Positions 42,691-53,279 of a stretch of 64,000 bases of DNA are shown here, in pieces. The notes under the pieces were generated by a model. It worked only from the letters and a program-made list of their open reading frames with translations, ran no database searches and was not told the origin of the DNA. The stretch is from Phytopseudomonas straminea (GTDB lineage: Bacteria; Pseudomonadota; Gammaproteobacteria; Pseudomonadales; Pseudomonadaceae): assembly GCF_900112645.1 (NCBI RefSeq), contig NZ_FOMO01000010.1, forward strand, positions 94,950 to 158,949, read 5' to 3'. The first letter of the stretch is position 1. Every line of letters starts with the position of its first letter. The position numbers were made by a program, and so were the translations under genes.

Positions 42691-43524
42691 ATGCAACACG
42701 AAACCGCAACCCACGGCATCGACATTTCGGCCCTGGGCCGTGACAAGCAGAGCCTGAACCTGGCCAACGAAACCGTGGCCATCGAAGTGCCGGGCCTGAA
42801 CCTGTTCTATGGCGACAAGCAGGCGCTGTACGACGTCAAGATGAACATCCCCAAGCAGCGCGTGACCGCCTTCATTGGCCCAAGCGGCTGCGGCAAGTCG
42901 ACCCTGCTGCGCACCTTCAACCGCATGAACGATCTGGTCGACGGGTGCCGCGTGGAGGGCGAGATCAACATCGACGGGCGCAACATCTACCGCAAGGGCG
43001 AGGATGTCGCCGAGCTGCGGCGCCGCGTCGGCATGGTGTTCCAGAAGCCCAACCCGTTCCCCAAGAGCATCTACGAGAACGTGGTCTACGGTCTGCGCAT
43101 CCAGGGCATTAACCAGAAGCGCATCCTCGACGAAGCCGTCGAGTGGGGCCTGAAGAGCGCCGCGCTGTGGGATGAAGTGAAGGACCGCCTGCACGACTCG
43201 GCCCTGGGTCTGTCTGGCGGCCAGCAGCAGCGTCTGGTGATCGCCCGTACCGTGGCGGTGCAGCCCGAAGTGCTGTTGCTCGACGAGCCGTGCTCGGCGC
43301 TCGACCCGATCTCCACCCTGAAGGTCGAAGAGCTGATCTACGAGCTGAAATCCAAGTACACCATCGTCATCGTAACCCACAACATGCAACAGGCCGCTCG
43401 GGTATCCGACTACACGGCGTTCATGTACATGGGCAAACTGATCGAATTCGGTGACACCGACACGCTGTTTACCAACCCGGCCAAGAAGCAGACCGAAGAC
43501 TACATCACCGGCCGCTACGGCTGA
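42691..43524 (+). CDS. pstB: Phosphate ABC transporter ATPase PstB
   Basis: 277 residues. Walker A GPSGCGKST, the PstB-typical MVFQKPNPFPKSIYENV, signature LSGGQQQRLVIARTVA and Walker B VLLLDEPCSALDP are present. AAGGAG seven bases before ATG 42691 settles the start against TTG 42688. It lies 83 bases after pstA; that gap is GC-rich with no gene. Confidence 0.98.
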   Translation: MQHETATHGIDISALGRDKQSLNLANETVAIEVPGLNLFYGDKQALYDVKMNIPKQRVTAFIGPSGCGKSTLLRTFNRMNDLVDGCRVEGEINIDGRNIYRKGEDVAELRRRVGMVFQKPNPFPKSIYENVVYGLRIQGINQKRILDEAVEWGLKSAALWDEVKDRLHDSALGLSGGQQQRLVIARTVAVQPEVLLLDEPCSALDPISTLKVEELIYELKSKYTIVIVTHNMQQAARVSDYTAFMYMGKLIEFGDTDTLFTNPAKKQTEDYITGRYG

Positions 43525-43701
43525 TGCCATGGCCAATATTCCCTGGCTTTGTCGGGCACGCTCGCCGTACTACTCGTACTGTCAGCGCACGCCCTTCGCA
43601 CCAAGGAGCATTTTCCAAAGGCCTCTGTGCTGAGATAAACGTGGAAGGTGCAGCGTGCGCACCATGGCCACTCAAGCGAAGCTTTCGCGGAGCGAAACCA
43701 G

Positions 43702-44430
43702 ATGATCAATAAAGACAGCCTGAACCACCACATTTCCCAGCAATTCAATGCCGAGCTGGAGGAAGTGCGCAGCCACCTCCTTGCCATGGGCGGCCTGGTC
43801 GAGAAACAGGTCAACGACGCGGTCACTTCGCTGATCGAGGCCGACTCCGGCCTGGCCCAGCAGGTGCGCGAGGTCGATGACCAGATCAACCAGATGGAGC
43901 GCAATATCGACGAGGAATGCGTGCGCATCCTCGCTCGCCGTCAGCCGGCCGCTTCCGACCTGCGCCTGATCATCAGCATCTCCAAGTCGGTGATCGATCT
44001 GGAGCGCATCGGCGACGAAGCCACCAAGATCGCCAAGCGTGCCATCCTGCTGACCGAGGAAGGCGAGTCGCCACGCGGTTACGTCGAGGTGCGCCATATC
44101 GGCGACCAGGTGCGCAAGATGGTCCAGGAAGCGCTGGACGCCTTCGCCCGTTTCGACGCCGACCTGGCGCTGTCGGTCGCCCAGTACGACAAGACCGTCG
44201 ACCGCGAATACAAAACTGCACTGCGCGAGCTGGTTACCTACATGATGGAAGACCCGCGCTCGATCTCCCGCGTGCTCAACGTGATCTGGGCGCTGCGCTC
44301 GCTGGAGCGTATCGGCGACCACGCGCGCAATATCGCCGAACTGGTGATCTATCTGGTCCGCGGCACCGACGTCAAGCACATGGGCCTGACCCGCATGCGC
44401 GAAGAAGTGCAGAGCGGCGCCAAGGAGTGA
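43702..44430 (+). CDS. phoU: Phosphate-signalling regulator PhoU
   Basis: 242 residues, two three-helix PhoU bundles, each with the metal-binding E-x3-D-x2 pattern seen in LERIGDEATKIAKR (first) and LERIGDHARNIAELV (second). It turns off PhoR/PhoB when phosphate is abundant and interacts with PstB. GGAG nine bases before ATG 43702 supports the start. It is last in the pst operon, 177 bases after pstB. Confidence 0.97.
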   Translation: MINKDSLNHHISQQFNAELEEVRSHLLAMGGLVEKQVNDAVTSLIEADSGLAQQVREVDDQINQMERNIDEECVRILARRQPAASDLRLIISISKSVIDLERIGDEATKIAKRAILLTEEGESPRGYVEVRHIGDQVRKMVQEALDAFARFDADLALSVAQYDKTVDREYKTALRELVTYMMEDPRSISRVLNVIWALRSLERIGDHARNIAELVIYLVRGTDVKHMGLTRMREEVQSGAKE

Positions 44431-44547
44431 TGCCTGCCCCCAAAGGGCCAAGGTTGGGCCTGTGCGCGGGGCCTCAGGGTTGCGCTTTAATGTTGGCAAT
44501 AAGCCAGTGCACACGTCTATGCTAAGGGCCATTCGAGGGAGTGGTCG

Positions 44548-45450
44548 ATGAGCAAAGTCAGTGTACTGGTGGTGGACGACGCCACCTTTATCCGTGATCT
44601 GGTAAAGAAGGGGCTGCGTGACCACCTTCCCGGTATCCAGATCGAAGAAGCAGTCAACGGCCGCAAGGCCCAACAGATCCTAGGCCGCAACCCGATCGAT
44701 CTGATTCTCTGTGACTGGGAAATGCCGGAGATGTCCGGCCTCGAGCTGTTGCAATGGTGCCGTGAGCAGGAGTCGCTCAAGGGCGTGCCGTTCATCATGG
44801 TCACCAGCCGTGGCGACAAGGAAAACGTGGTGCAGGCCATTCAGGCCGGCGTATCGGATTTCATCGGCAAGCCGTTTTCCAACGAGCAACTGATCACCAA
44901 GGTCAAGAAAGCCCTGCAGCGCGCCGGCAAGCTGGCTGCCCTGATGTCCGCCGCACCGCCGAAAATGCTCAGCACTGGCGCCTTCGCCAACGATTCCCTG
45001 GCCGCCCTGACCGGTGGCAAGGCCGAGACCGTCCGCCCGACGGCGCCTACCCAGGCAGCTACCGCTCCAGCCGCGGCGCCTGCGCCGGCCAAGGCCGCCA
45101 CCCCGGCACCGGCGGGCCGCAGTCAGGGCCAGCTGCGCCTGCCCGGCGGCATGATGGCCTGCGTGGTCAAGGCACTGAGCCTCAAGGAAGCATTGCTGGT
45201 GGTCAAACGCGGCGAACTGCTGCCCCAGGTGCTGGAGAGCGCGGTGCTCGACCTCGAGCAGGGCGAAGCCTCGGAAGTGGCGCGTCTGAACGGCTACCTG
45301 CACAGTGTGGCAGCGTTCGAGCCGAAGCCCGACAGCGAATGGCTGCAGGTGGTGTTCCGCTTCGTCGATCGCGATCCGCAGAAGCTGGACTATCTGTCCC
45401 GCCTGATCGCTCGCGGCACCACCCAGAAGCACTTCACGCCCGGAGCCTGA
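44548..45450 (+). CDS. Response regulator with Ala/Pro linker and PilZ-like C-terminal domain
   Basis: 300 residues. Receiver domain (about 1-125) with Asp56 in LILCDWEMPEM and Lys in IGKPFSN. A linker (about 140-195) of Ala, Pro and Thr follows. The C-terminal domain (about 200-297) ends VVFRFVDRDPQKLDYLSRLI, which resembles the last strand and helix of PilZ barrels, but the c-di-GMP motif RxxxR is absent. Function unknown. It follows phoU by 117 bases, the same place as a conserved response regulator in PAO1 by memory. Confidence 0.85.
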   Translation: MSKVSVLVVDDATFIRDLVKKGLRDHLPGIQIEEAVNGRKAQQILGRNPIDLILCDWEMPEMSGLELLQWCREQESLKGVPFIMVTSRGDKENVVQAIQAGVSDFIGKPFSNEQLITKVKKALQRAGKLAALMSAAPPKMLSTGAFANDSLAALTGGKAETVRPTAPTQAATAPAAAPAPAKAATPAPAGRSQGQLRLPGGMMACVVKALSLKEALLVVKRGELLPQVLESAVLDLEQGEASEVARLNGYLHSVAAFEPKPDSEWLQVVFRFVDRDPQKLDYLSRLIARGTTQKHFTPGA

Positions 45451-45466
45451 TCAGGCCCCGCCAGAC

Positions 45467-45493
45467 ACCGAGCTGCCGTGCGGCATGCTCGGT
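45467..45493. terminator. Terminator between convergent genes
   Basis: ACCGAGC (45467-45473) and GCTCGGT (45487-45493) enclose a second stem TGCCG/CGGCA, giving a 12-bp stem with one bulged T. Followed by TCTCGTC on the plus side. It separates the response regulator from the convergent cryptochrome gene. Confidence 0.7.
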
Positions 45494-45499
45494 TCTCGT

Positions 45500-46918
45500 C
45501 TAGGCCACTTCGTTGAGGTGGCGCTGCCAGGAATCCGGAATCCGCTCCAGCCGTGGATAGTTGATGGCATCAAGCTGCTGCGCCTGCAGTAGAAACGGCG
45601 TGTGACGCAGGTTTTCCGGCAGATTACGCAGCTCCGGTATCCACAGGCTCACGTACTCACCCTGCGGGTCGTACTGGCGCGCCTGCTTGAGGGCGTTGAA
45701 GGTGCGCTTCAGACGCGGGTCGCTGCCAACGCCGGCCAAATACGCCCAGTTGCCCCAGTTGCTCGCCGGGTCGTAGTCGATCAGGTGCTCCTCGAACCAG
45801 GCCGCACCGTGGCGCCAGTCTTGCTGCAGGTCGCTGACCAGGTAGCTGGCCACCACTTGGCGGCCGCGGTTGGACATGTAGCCGGTGGCGGCGAGCTCGC
45901 GCATGTTGGCGTCCACCAGGGGCATGCCGGTGCGCCCGTGGGCCCACTGCTCGAAACGCTCGTCAATCTGTTGCGGTGCTCGCTCGGTGGCTCTCAGGCC
46001 ACCGGGCTCGAACAGCGCCTGGCCATAACGCTGCAGGGTGCAGCGGAAGAATTCGCGCCACAGCAATTCTGCCCACAGCCAGTAGGTCGACTCGTTCGCG
46101 CCGTATAGCGACTCGTGGCGACGCAGTTCGGCGGCGGTACGGCGTGGCGACAGAGAGCCATTGGCCAGCCAGGGCGAGAACTTGGACGAGTACTCGCTGC
46201 CGATCATGCCGTTGCGGGTTTCCTTATAGGTACGCACGTTCTGGCTGTCCCACAGGTAGTCGCGCAGGCGCGCCAGGGCGGCGGTCTCGCCACCGGAGAA
46301 CGGGAACGCGCTGGGCACCAGGCTCAGGGCATCGCCGAGGCCCAGTTGCGATTGAGTCGGCAGGCCGTAGGCGCTAATGTCCAGGCTTTCGGGCAGCGGT
46401 GGGAGCTGTTCGGGCGCCGACTGCGGCTGAAACACGTACTGGCGCGCGTCGATCAGGGTGCGGAACTGGCTGTACACCGTTGGCAACTGATCGAGCGGGC
46501 AGGGCAGCTCGGCTTCGCTGAACAGCCCATTGTTTTGGGCGGTGCGCAGCGGCACCGGCCCAAGGGCTTCGCGTACCCGGGCGAGCACAGCGCGCTCCTG
46601 GGGGGCGATCTCGTCGAGGGTGATGACCTGGCGCATATCGAACTGGCCGACCAACTGCGCGATCACCTCTTCGGGCTTGCCGCTGACCACCAGCAGCTTG
46701 GAGCCGCGCTGGCGCAGCGCGCTGTCCAGAGCAGTTAGGCTTTCCAGCAGGAAGCGTGCGCGGTGTACACCGATACGTCGGCTGCCGAATTCGTCGAACT
46801 GCAGCAGCGCCGGGTCGAGTACGTAGAGCGGTAGCAGGCAGTTGGACGCGAGTGCGGCCTGCAGGGCGGGGTGATCATCGAGGCGAAGATCCTGTTTGAA
46901 CCAGAGCAGCGCGCGCAT
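45500..46918 (-). CDS. DASH-family cryptochrome/photolyase
   Basis: 472 residues. The photolyase N-terminal domain (ALLWFKQDLRLDDHPAL) binds an antenna; the FAD domain contains TYKETRNGMIGSEYSSKF and SPWLANGSLSPR, the DASH signature, and NWGNWAYLAGVGSDPR. DASH proteins repair pyrimidine dimers mainly in single-stranded DNA and may sense blue light. GAGG nine bases before ATG 46918 is the ribosome site; the longer frame is not used. Confidence 0.93.
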   Translation of the reverse strand: MRALLWFKQDLRLDDHPALQAALASNCLLPLYVLDPALLQFDEFGSRRIGVHRARFLLESLTALDSALRQRGSKLLVVSGKPEEVIAQLVGQFDMRQVITLDEIAPQERAVLARVREALGPVPLRTAQNNGLFSEAELPCPLDQLPTVYSQFRTLIDARQYVFQPQSAPEQLPPLPESLDISAYGLPTQSQLGLGDALSLVPSAFPFSGGETAALARLRDYLWDSQNVRTYKETRNGMIGSEYSSKFSPWLANGSLSPRRTAAELRRHESLYGANESTYWLWAELLWREFFRCTLQRYGQALFEPGGLRATERAPQQIDERFEQWAHGRTGMPLVDANMRELAATGYMSNRGRQVVASYLVSDLQQDWRHGAAWFEEHLIDYDPASNWGNWAYLAGVGSDPRLKRTFNALKQARQYDPQGEYVSLWIPELRNLPENLRHTPFLLQAQQLDAINYPRLERIPDSWQRHLNEVA

Positions 46919-47064
46919 GGCATGTTCCCTCATAGTCGACTGCATGTTGATCGTGCAGAGGTATGACAAGTTCAGCACCGTCCGGCGGCGATCAAAGGTC
47001 GTGGCCACTGACTTGAAGGCTCTTAGCCACTAAACTGCGCGGCTGTTTTCAAGGAGCCCTTTCA

Positions 47065-47658
47065 ATGGATATCTTCAGCATCGCCGTATTGCTGTTTCTG
47101 GTCACCGACCCGTTCGGCAACATCGCCATCTTTATCGCGGCTTTGAAGAATGTCCGCCCGGAGCGGCGCATGTGGGTGGCCGCGCGCGAACTGCTGTTCG
47201 CCCTGGGGTTGTTGCTGCTGTTTCTCACCTTTGGTGACAAAGTGCTCAGCGCATTGGGCCTGTCTCGGGAGGCAACGGCGATTGCCGGCGGTATCATCCT
47301 GTTCGTCATCGCCATGCGCTTGATCTTTCCCAGCCCGCAAGGCGTACTGGGCGACGTGCCCGACGGCGAGCCGATGCTGGTGCCGCTGGCCACGCCGGCG
47401 GTGGCAGGTCCTTCGGCGCTGGCGGTATTGATGACCTTGCGAAACACCCATGAGGGCGCGCTGTGGGAGCTTTACCTGGCGTTAATCATGGCTTGGGCGG
47501 CGACCGCTTTCATCCTGCTGCAGGCGTCTTTCCTGCAGCGCTTCCTTGGCCCTCGTGGGCTGACCGCAGTGGAGCGACTGATGGGCATGCTGTTGATCAT
47601 GCTCAGCGTCGACATGCTGCTGGACAACATTCAGAGCGTATTGCACATCCAGCCATGA
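47065..47658 (+). CDS. MarC-family integral membrane protein
   Basis: 197 residues, six membrane segments, beginning MDIFSIAVLLFLVTDPFGNIA, the MarC/YhgN start, with LATPAVAGPSAL in the middle and VERLMGMLLIMLSVDMLLD at the end. Function in the family is unsettled. It overlaps the next gene by four bases (ATGA). Confidence 0.92.
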   Translation: MDIFSIAVLLFLVTDPFGNIAIFIAALKNVRPERRMWVAARELLFALGLLLLFLTFGDKVLSALGLSREATAIAGGIILFVIAMRLIFPSPQGVLGDVPDGEPMLVPLATPAVAGPSALAVLMTLRNTHEGALWELYLALIMAWAATAFILLQASFLQRFLGPRGLTAVERLMGMLLIMLSVDMLLDNIQSVLHIQP

Positions 47659-48437
47659 AATTTCTCAGTCTTGTCCTGTTCGTCCTCGTACTCGCCGGCT
47701 GCAGCAGCGGCCCGCGCATCGACCACAGCTATACCGCCGTCGGCCAGAACAGCCGCGTGCAGTACATCGTGCTGCATTACACCTCGACCGATCTGCCACA
47801 CTCGCTGGAGCTGCTGACCAAAGAAGAGGTCAGCGCTCACTACCTGATCAACGCCGTGCCGCCGACCATCTACCAGTTGGTCGACGAGAACCGCCGCGCC
47901 TGGCATGCCGGGGTCAGCGAGTGGCAGGGCCGCACCTGGTTAAACGGCACCACCATCGGCATCGAGATGGTCAACCAGGGCTATTTCGACACGCCCAATG
48001 GCCGTTACTGGCAGCCTTACGCCCAGCCGCAGATCGATGCGCTGATCGTGCTGCTCAAGGACATCATGCAGCGCCATCACCTACCGCCGGGCAGCATCAT
48101 TGGCCACAGCGATATCGCGCCACAGCGCAAGGTCGATCCGGGGCCGATGTTTCCCTGGAAGCAACTGGCCGATGCCGGACTGATGCCCTGGCCGAACGCC
48201 GAGGTAGTGGCCCGCCAGCAGGCGGTGTTCAGCACCAGCCTGCCGAGCGTCGCCTGGTTCCAGCAACAGCTGGCCGAGCAGGGCTACACGGTGCCGAGCA
48301 CTGGCGTGCTGGATGAGGAAACCCGCAACGTGATTCGCGCCTTCCAGATGAAGTACCGGCAGGCGCTCTACGACGGGCAGCCGGACGCGGAAACTGCAGC
48401 CCTGCTGCTGGAGGTCAATCGCCTCGCCAAGGGCTGA
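47655..48437 (+). CDS. ampDh2: N-acetylmuramoyl-L-alanine amidase, lipoprotein (AmpDh2/AmiD type)
   Basis: 260 residues. A lipobox LVLAGC gives acylation at Cys17. The amidase_2 domain has the zinc ligands in YIVLHYTST, IGIEMVNQG and GHSDIAPQRKVDPGP; a peptidoglycan-binding module (about 195-255, YTVPSTGVLDEETRNVIRAFQ) follows. It cleaves peptidoglycan or anhydro-muropeptides in the periplasm, linked to AmpC control in P. aeruginosa. Location beside kinB supports the AmpDh2 name. Confidence 0.92.
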   Translation: MKFLSLVLFVLVLAGCSSGPRIDHSYTAVGQNSRVQYIVLHYTSTDLPHSLELLTKEEVSAHYLINAVPPTIYQLVDENRRAWHAGVSEWQGRTWLNGTTIGIEMVNQGYFDTPNGRYWQPYAQPQIDALIVLLKDIMQRHHLPPGSIIGHSDIAPQRKVDPGPMFPWKQLADAGLMPWPNAEVVARQQAVFSTSLPSVAWFQQQLAEQGYTVPSTGVLDEETRNVIRAFQMKYRQALYDGQPDAETAALLLEVNRLAKG

Positions 48438-48442
48438 GGCGA

Positions 48443-50223
48443 TTAAAGAGGCAGGGCGAGGTGAAAGCGTGCACCTTGCCCCGGCTGGGATTCGGCGCCG
48501 ATGCGTCCGCCGTGCAGCTGGACGATCTCCTTGCACAGCGCCAGACCAAGGCCAGCGCCACCCTTCTTGTGGCCGATCTGTACGAACGGCTCGAACAGCC
48601 TGGCCTGCTGGCCGTAGGCAATCCCTTCGCCTTCATCCTCGACGCTGATCAGCAGGCGCTCTTCCTGGCGCTGGGCGCACAGGCGCAGGGTGCCGCCCTC
48701 CGGGCTGTGCCGTAGGGCGTTGTCGATCAGGTGGTCGAGCACGCGCTCGATCTGCGCGCGATCCAAGTGAGTGCGCGGCAGGGCATCGCCCATCTCCAGC
48801 TGTATGTCGATCTGTCGGGTCTGGGCTTTGCCCAGGTGGCGCCGCACGGCGTTGTCGAGCAGCTCGGGAATGTCGCAGGGCGCCAACTCGAGCTTCTGCA
48901 CACCGCTCTGGTAGCGCGAGAAATTCAGCAGGTCCTCGATCAGGTGCACCAGCCGCTCCATCTCCTCGTCGACGATATTCACCAGATCGGCTTCACGGGA
49001 TTCTGCCGCGAACTTGCTGCGCTCACGTAGCAGGCCGAACGCCATGTGCATGCCGGTCACCGGGGTGCGCAGTTCGTGGGAGGCGCGCAGCACGAATTCG
49101 TTGCGCGCGCGCTCGAAGGCGCGCTGCTCGGTCACGTCGTGCAGCACCATCACCGCGCCGAGGATATGCCCCTGGCTGTGGCTGACCGGCGTCAGGCTGT
49201 AGTTGAGCAGGCGCGTCTCGCCATTGGCCTCCACCTGCAGGTCGGCCAGGCGCTGCTCCAGGTTGTGGCCTTGCAGCACGTGCTGCAGCTGTTCGTCCAG
49301 TTCCGGGCGGCCGAGCGCCTGGCTAGGGCGCTGGCCGAGGGGTTGGTCGTCCCAGCCGAGCTGGCGCTGGGCCACCGGGTTGAAGTGTTCGAGCAGGCCG
49401 TCGCGGCCAAAGATCAGCAGGCCGTCGTCGATGCTGTCGAGCACCGCTTGCAGGCGCCGCTGCTCGGACATCAGTGCTTCGACGTTGCTGCTCTTGAGCT
49501 GGCGCAAGCTCTCGGCCATCAGGCCGAAGCGGCGACTGAGCGCCGACAGCTCGGCCACCGGGGTGATCGGCAGGGTGACCTGGAAGTCGCCGCGGCCGAT
49601 CTGGTCGGCCGCGCGGGCGAGAGCATCGATCGGCTGGCCGACGCGGCGGGCGATGGTGTGGGCGGTAATGAAGCCGATCACCAGCACCGCCAGTCCGACC
49701 AGGCCCAGCAGCCCAGCGATCAGCCAGGCGCGTTCCTGGGCCTGCACCTCGGCGTCCTTGACGGCGGCTACGTACTGGACCTGCAGGGTGTTGAGGCGGT
49801 CGCGAACGGTTTCGATGGTCTTGGCGAAATCGTCGTTGGTCAGCAGCTCATCACGCACCGTCAGGGGGTCTTCTAGCATGGTGCTGAACGTCTGGTAGGC
49901 GTCCTGGATCTGCTGGATCGCCTGGCGATCAGCCTCGGTCACGCTGCTTTTAAGACTGTCGTCGAGCCAGCCGCGGATGCGCTGATCGGATTCCTGCAGG
50001 CGTTGTACCGTGCTGTCGTCGAAGTCTTCGCCAAGCATCAGGAACAATTGCCGGCCTAGTTCCTGGCGCAGATCCAGGCTGGTGCTGATGATTTCCAGGT
50101 TGTGCGCCAGGGAACGACTCTGCGACTGGGTCAACTGCAGGACGCTGAAGATGCCCAGGCTCAACCCCAGCAAGGCTACGGTCAGCAGCGCGCTGGTGCT
50201 GAGAAACAGCTTGCTGCGTAGTT

Positions 50224-50227
<4 letters not shown>
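48443..50227 (-). CDS. kinB: Sensor histidine kinase/phosphatase KinB
   Basis: 594 residues (PAO1 KinB is 595 as I recall). TM1 (about 9-31), a helical periplasmic sensor (about 32-166), TM2 (about 168-191), HAMP, PAS (about 265-370), then HisKA with phosphorylated His in RASHELRTPVTGM and an ATPase domain with VLDHLIDNALRHSPE and GGAGLGLALCKEI. It modifies AlgB, which controls alginate and virulence. It starts inside the algB stop (ATGA overlap). Confidence 0.95.
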
Positions 50228-51567
<1,340 letters not shown>

Positions 51568-51611
51568 TTACGTGCTCCATGGGGTGAATGGCAGAGATTA
51601 TCTGGAAATCT

Positions 51612-51658
51612 TCGTGCAAGTTGCACGGCTAGTATGGCGCGATCTTGCATCGTGCAAG
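51612..51658 (+). promoter_or_regulatory. Paired inverted-repeat elements in the algB/BON intergenic region
   Basis: CGTGCAAGTTGCACG (51613-51627) and CTTGCATCGTGCAAG (51644-51658) are palindromes with centres 31 bases apart, about three helical turns. Both contain TCGTGCAAG (51612 and 51650). They lie 112 and 74 bases upstream of the sigma-54 -24 element at 51724, where enhancer-binding proteins usually bind. Confidence 0.65.
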
Positions 51659-51723
51659 CGGCCCATAGCCAGGCATTGGATTTAACCGGCTGATTTTAGT
51701 TGGTTTTTATTTTTCAAGCTGCC

Positions 51724-51738
51724 TGGCATACCGCTTGC
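51724..51738 (+). promoter_or_regulatory. Sigma-54 promoter of the BON-domain gene
   Basis: TGGCATACCGCTTGC has GG at 51725-51726 and GC at 51737-51738 with exactly ten bases between, close to TGGCACG-N4-TTGCA. The 30 bases upstream are T-rich. A transcript would start near 51750, about 43 bases before ATG 51793. Confidence 0.7.
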
Positions 51739-51751
51739 GACCCTACCCGGT

Positions 51752-51786
51752 CCGCTTGCGAGCGGCTTTTTTGGCTAAAAAGGAGG
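51752..51786 (+). promoter_or_regulatory. Leader hairpins before the BON gene
   Basis: CCGCT-TGCG-AGCGG (51752-51765) followed by CTTTTTT looks like a small intrinsic terminator at the very 5' end of the leader. CTTTTT (51766-51771) can also pair with AAAAAG (51777-51782), which overlaps the ribosome site AAGGAGG. Both are predictions by eye. Confidence 0.4.
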
Positions 51787-51792
51787 CGTTAC

Positions 51793-52644
51793 ATGCTGTT
51801 GAGACAATCCACGTTGGCCATGGCTATTGCCGGTCTGATTACTCTGGCTCCGCTCGCGCAGGCGGCCGAAGGCGATCTGGCCCGGCAATTGAGCGATGCC
51901 CGCCAGCAGGGAGCCATCGACACCGCATTCGCACTCAATCGTCACCTCGACCCCTTCGATATCGAGGTGAGCGTGGAAGATGGCGTCGTCACGCTCAAAG
52001 GCGCGGTGGAGAACCCTGCCGAGCGTGAGCTTGCCAGCGAACTGGCGAGCAGCATCGAAGGTGTTCGTCAGGTGGATAACCAGTTGCAGATCGACGCCGA
52101 TCTGTCGCCACCGGTGCTCGAAGACCAGGCGCGGATCGTCACCGACAAGACCCTGGCCCAGCGTTTTGATGACGCTACCCTGGCTGCCACAGTCAGGTCC
52201 CGCCTGCTATGGAACACCAATACCGAGGGCCTGGACATTCAGGTGCGTGCCGAGAATGGCGTGGTCAGCCTCAGCGGCAATGCCGGTACCCCGGCTGCCA
52301 AGGAACTGGCCGGTGAGCTAGTCACCAATACTGAAGGCGTGCGCGAAGTGCACAACCACTTGAGCATCAACACCGCCGACAGCACCTCGGCCGAAGCGCA
52401 GAACGCCGCCAGCGATGCCGCAGCCTCGATCAGCGATGCGTGGATCACCAACAAGATCAAGGCCAGCTACCTCTATAGCCGCAACCTCGATGCCCTGAAC
52501 ATCAAGGTCGAAACCCGCGAAGGCTTCGTGCGACTCAGCGGCACCGTACTCAGCAACGCCGAAAAACGTCTGGCCGTGGAAACAGCGCGCACCATCCGCG
52601 GTGTACGTGGCGTCGATGCCGACGCACTGCGTATATCCGGCTAA
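51793..52644 (+). CDS. Exported protein with three BON domains
   Basis: 283 residues. Signal peptide (AMAIAGLITLAPLAQAAEG) and three BON repeats (about 42-105, 125-192, 215-282), each with the D-I-x-V-x-x-x-x-G-x-V-x-L-x-G pattern (for example VEDGVVTLKGAVENPAER, AENGVVSLSGNAG, TREGFVRLSGTVL). BON proteins of the OsmY type are periplasmic, osmotic- or envelope-stress-induced and may bind phospholipid. AAGGAGG six bases before ATG 51793 is a strong ribosome site. Confidence 0.9.
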   Translation: MLLRQSTLAMAIAGLITLAPLAQAAEGDLARQLSDARQQGAIDTAFALNRHLDPFDIEVSVEDGVVTLKGAVENPAERELASELASSIEGVRQVDNQLQIDADLSPPVLEDQARIVTDKTLAQRFDDATLAATVRSRLLWNTNTEGLDIQVRAENGVVSLSGNAGTPAAKELAGELVTNTEGVREVHNHLSINTADSTSAEAQNAASDAAASISDAWITNKIKASYLYSRNLDALNIKVETREGFVRLSGTVLSNAEKRLAVETARTIRGVRGVDADALRISG

Positions 52645-52716
52645 TCACCCTCAGGACGGGCCATTCGGGCCCGCCCACCGTTTCATCCGCTACAGACCCT
52701 TCTCAGGAGAGCCACC

Positions 52717-53151
52717 ATGAGCCAGAAGACCGAGCAACTTAACGAGCTGATCGCCATTATTCGCGATGGTCAGCGCTTTTATGAACACGCCCACGACGAG
52801 ATCGACAATGAACAACTCAAGGCGCTGCTGCGTGAAATGGCCGAGGCCAAGCACCAGATTATCCAAGCGCTGGCAGTCAAGGTCGCTGCCAACCACGAGG
52901 CGCCTGCCAGTAGCGGAACCCTCGTAGGCAAGATGCGCCAAGCCTATGCCGATGCCCGCGCTACCTTGTCGAGTGACGAAGAGGCCACCTATGTGGCGCA
53001 GCTCGAAGAAGCCGAAGACCGCATTCTCGAAGCCTTCGAGGATGCTTTGGAGAGCGCTCAGCCTGACGTGCAGGCCCTGCTGGCCGTGGAGATGCCCAAG
53101 GTACGTGAGTGTCATCAGCGTATGAGCGCACTAAGCAAGAAGATGCAGTGA
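52717..53151 (+). CDS. PA2169/DUF2383-type four-helix protein
   Basis: 144 residues, almost all helical and charged: KTEQLNELIAIIRDGQRFYEHA, LLREMAEAKHQIIQAL, ARATLSSDEEATYVAQLEEAED, LLAVEMPKVRECHQRM. The fold is a ferritin-like helical bundle, but not all metal-binding residues are recognisable. Family members are stress-induced and of unknown function. CAGGAGAG precedes ATG 52717. A GC hairpin (CGGGCC/GGCCCG near 52657-52674) lies between it and the BON gene. Confidence 0.78.
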   Translation: MSQKTEQLNELIAIIRDGQRFYEHAHDEIDNEQLKALLREMAEAKHQIIQALAVKVAANHEAPASSGTLVGKMRQAYADARATLSSDEEATYVAQLEEAEDRILEAFEDALESAQPDVQALLAVEMPKVRECHQRMSALSKKMQ

Positions 53152-53168
53152 GGCAGGCGCCTGCGGTG

Positions 53169-53207
53169 TCGTGCAGAACGCCCGAGCCGCAGGCGGCCAT
53201 CGTGCAG
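53169..53207 (+). promoter_or_regulatory. Two TCGTGCAG elements upstream of the 53353 gene
   Basis: TCGTGCAG occurs at 53169-53176 and at 53200-53207, 31 bases apart, on the same strand. They stand 111 and 80 bases upstream of the sigma-54 element at 53280. The core TCGTGCA matches the elements at 51612 and 51650; here the palindrome partner is weak. Confidence 0.5.
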
Positions 53208-53279
53208 GATGCCAATGGTGGCATTTTATTTACTGTCTATAAGTATATGTTTTAAAAGGAATTTATTTTTTTAAAAAGC

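Noticed and set aside
42685..43536. 283-codon minus-strand frame opposite pstB
   Set aside because: Shadow of the PstB ATPase, which has all ABC motifs.
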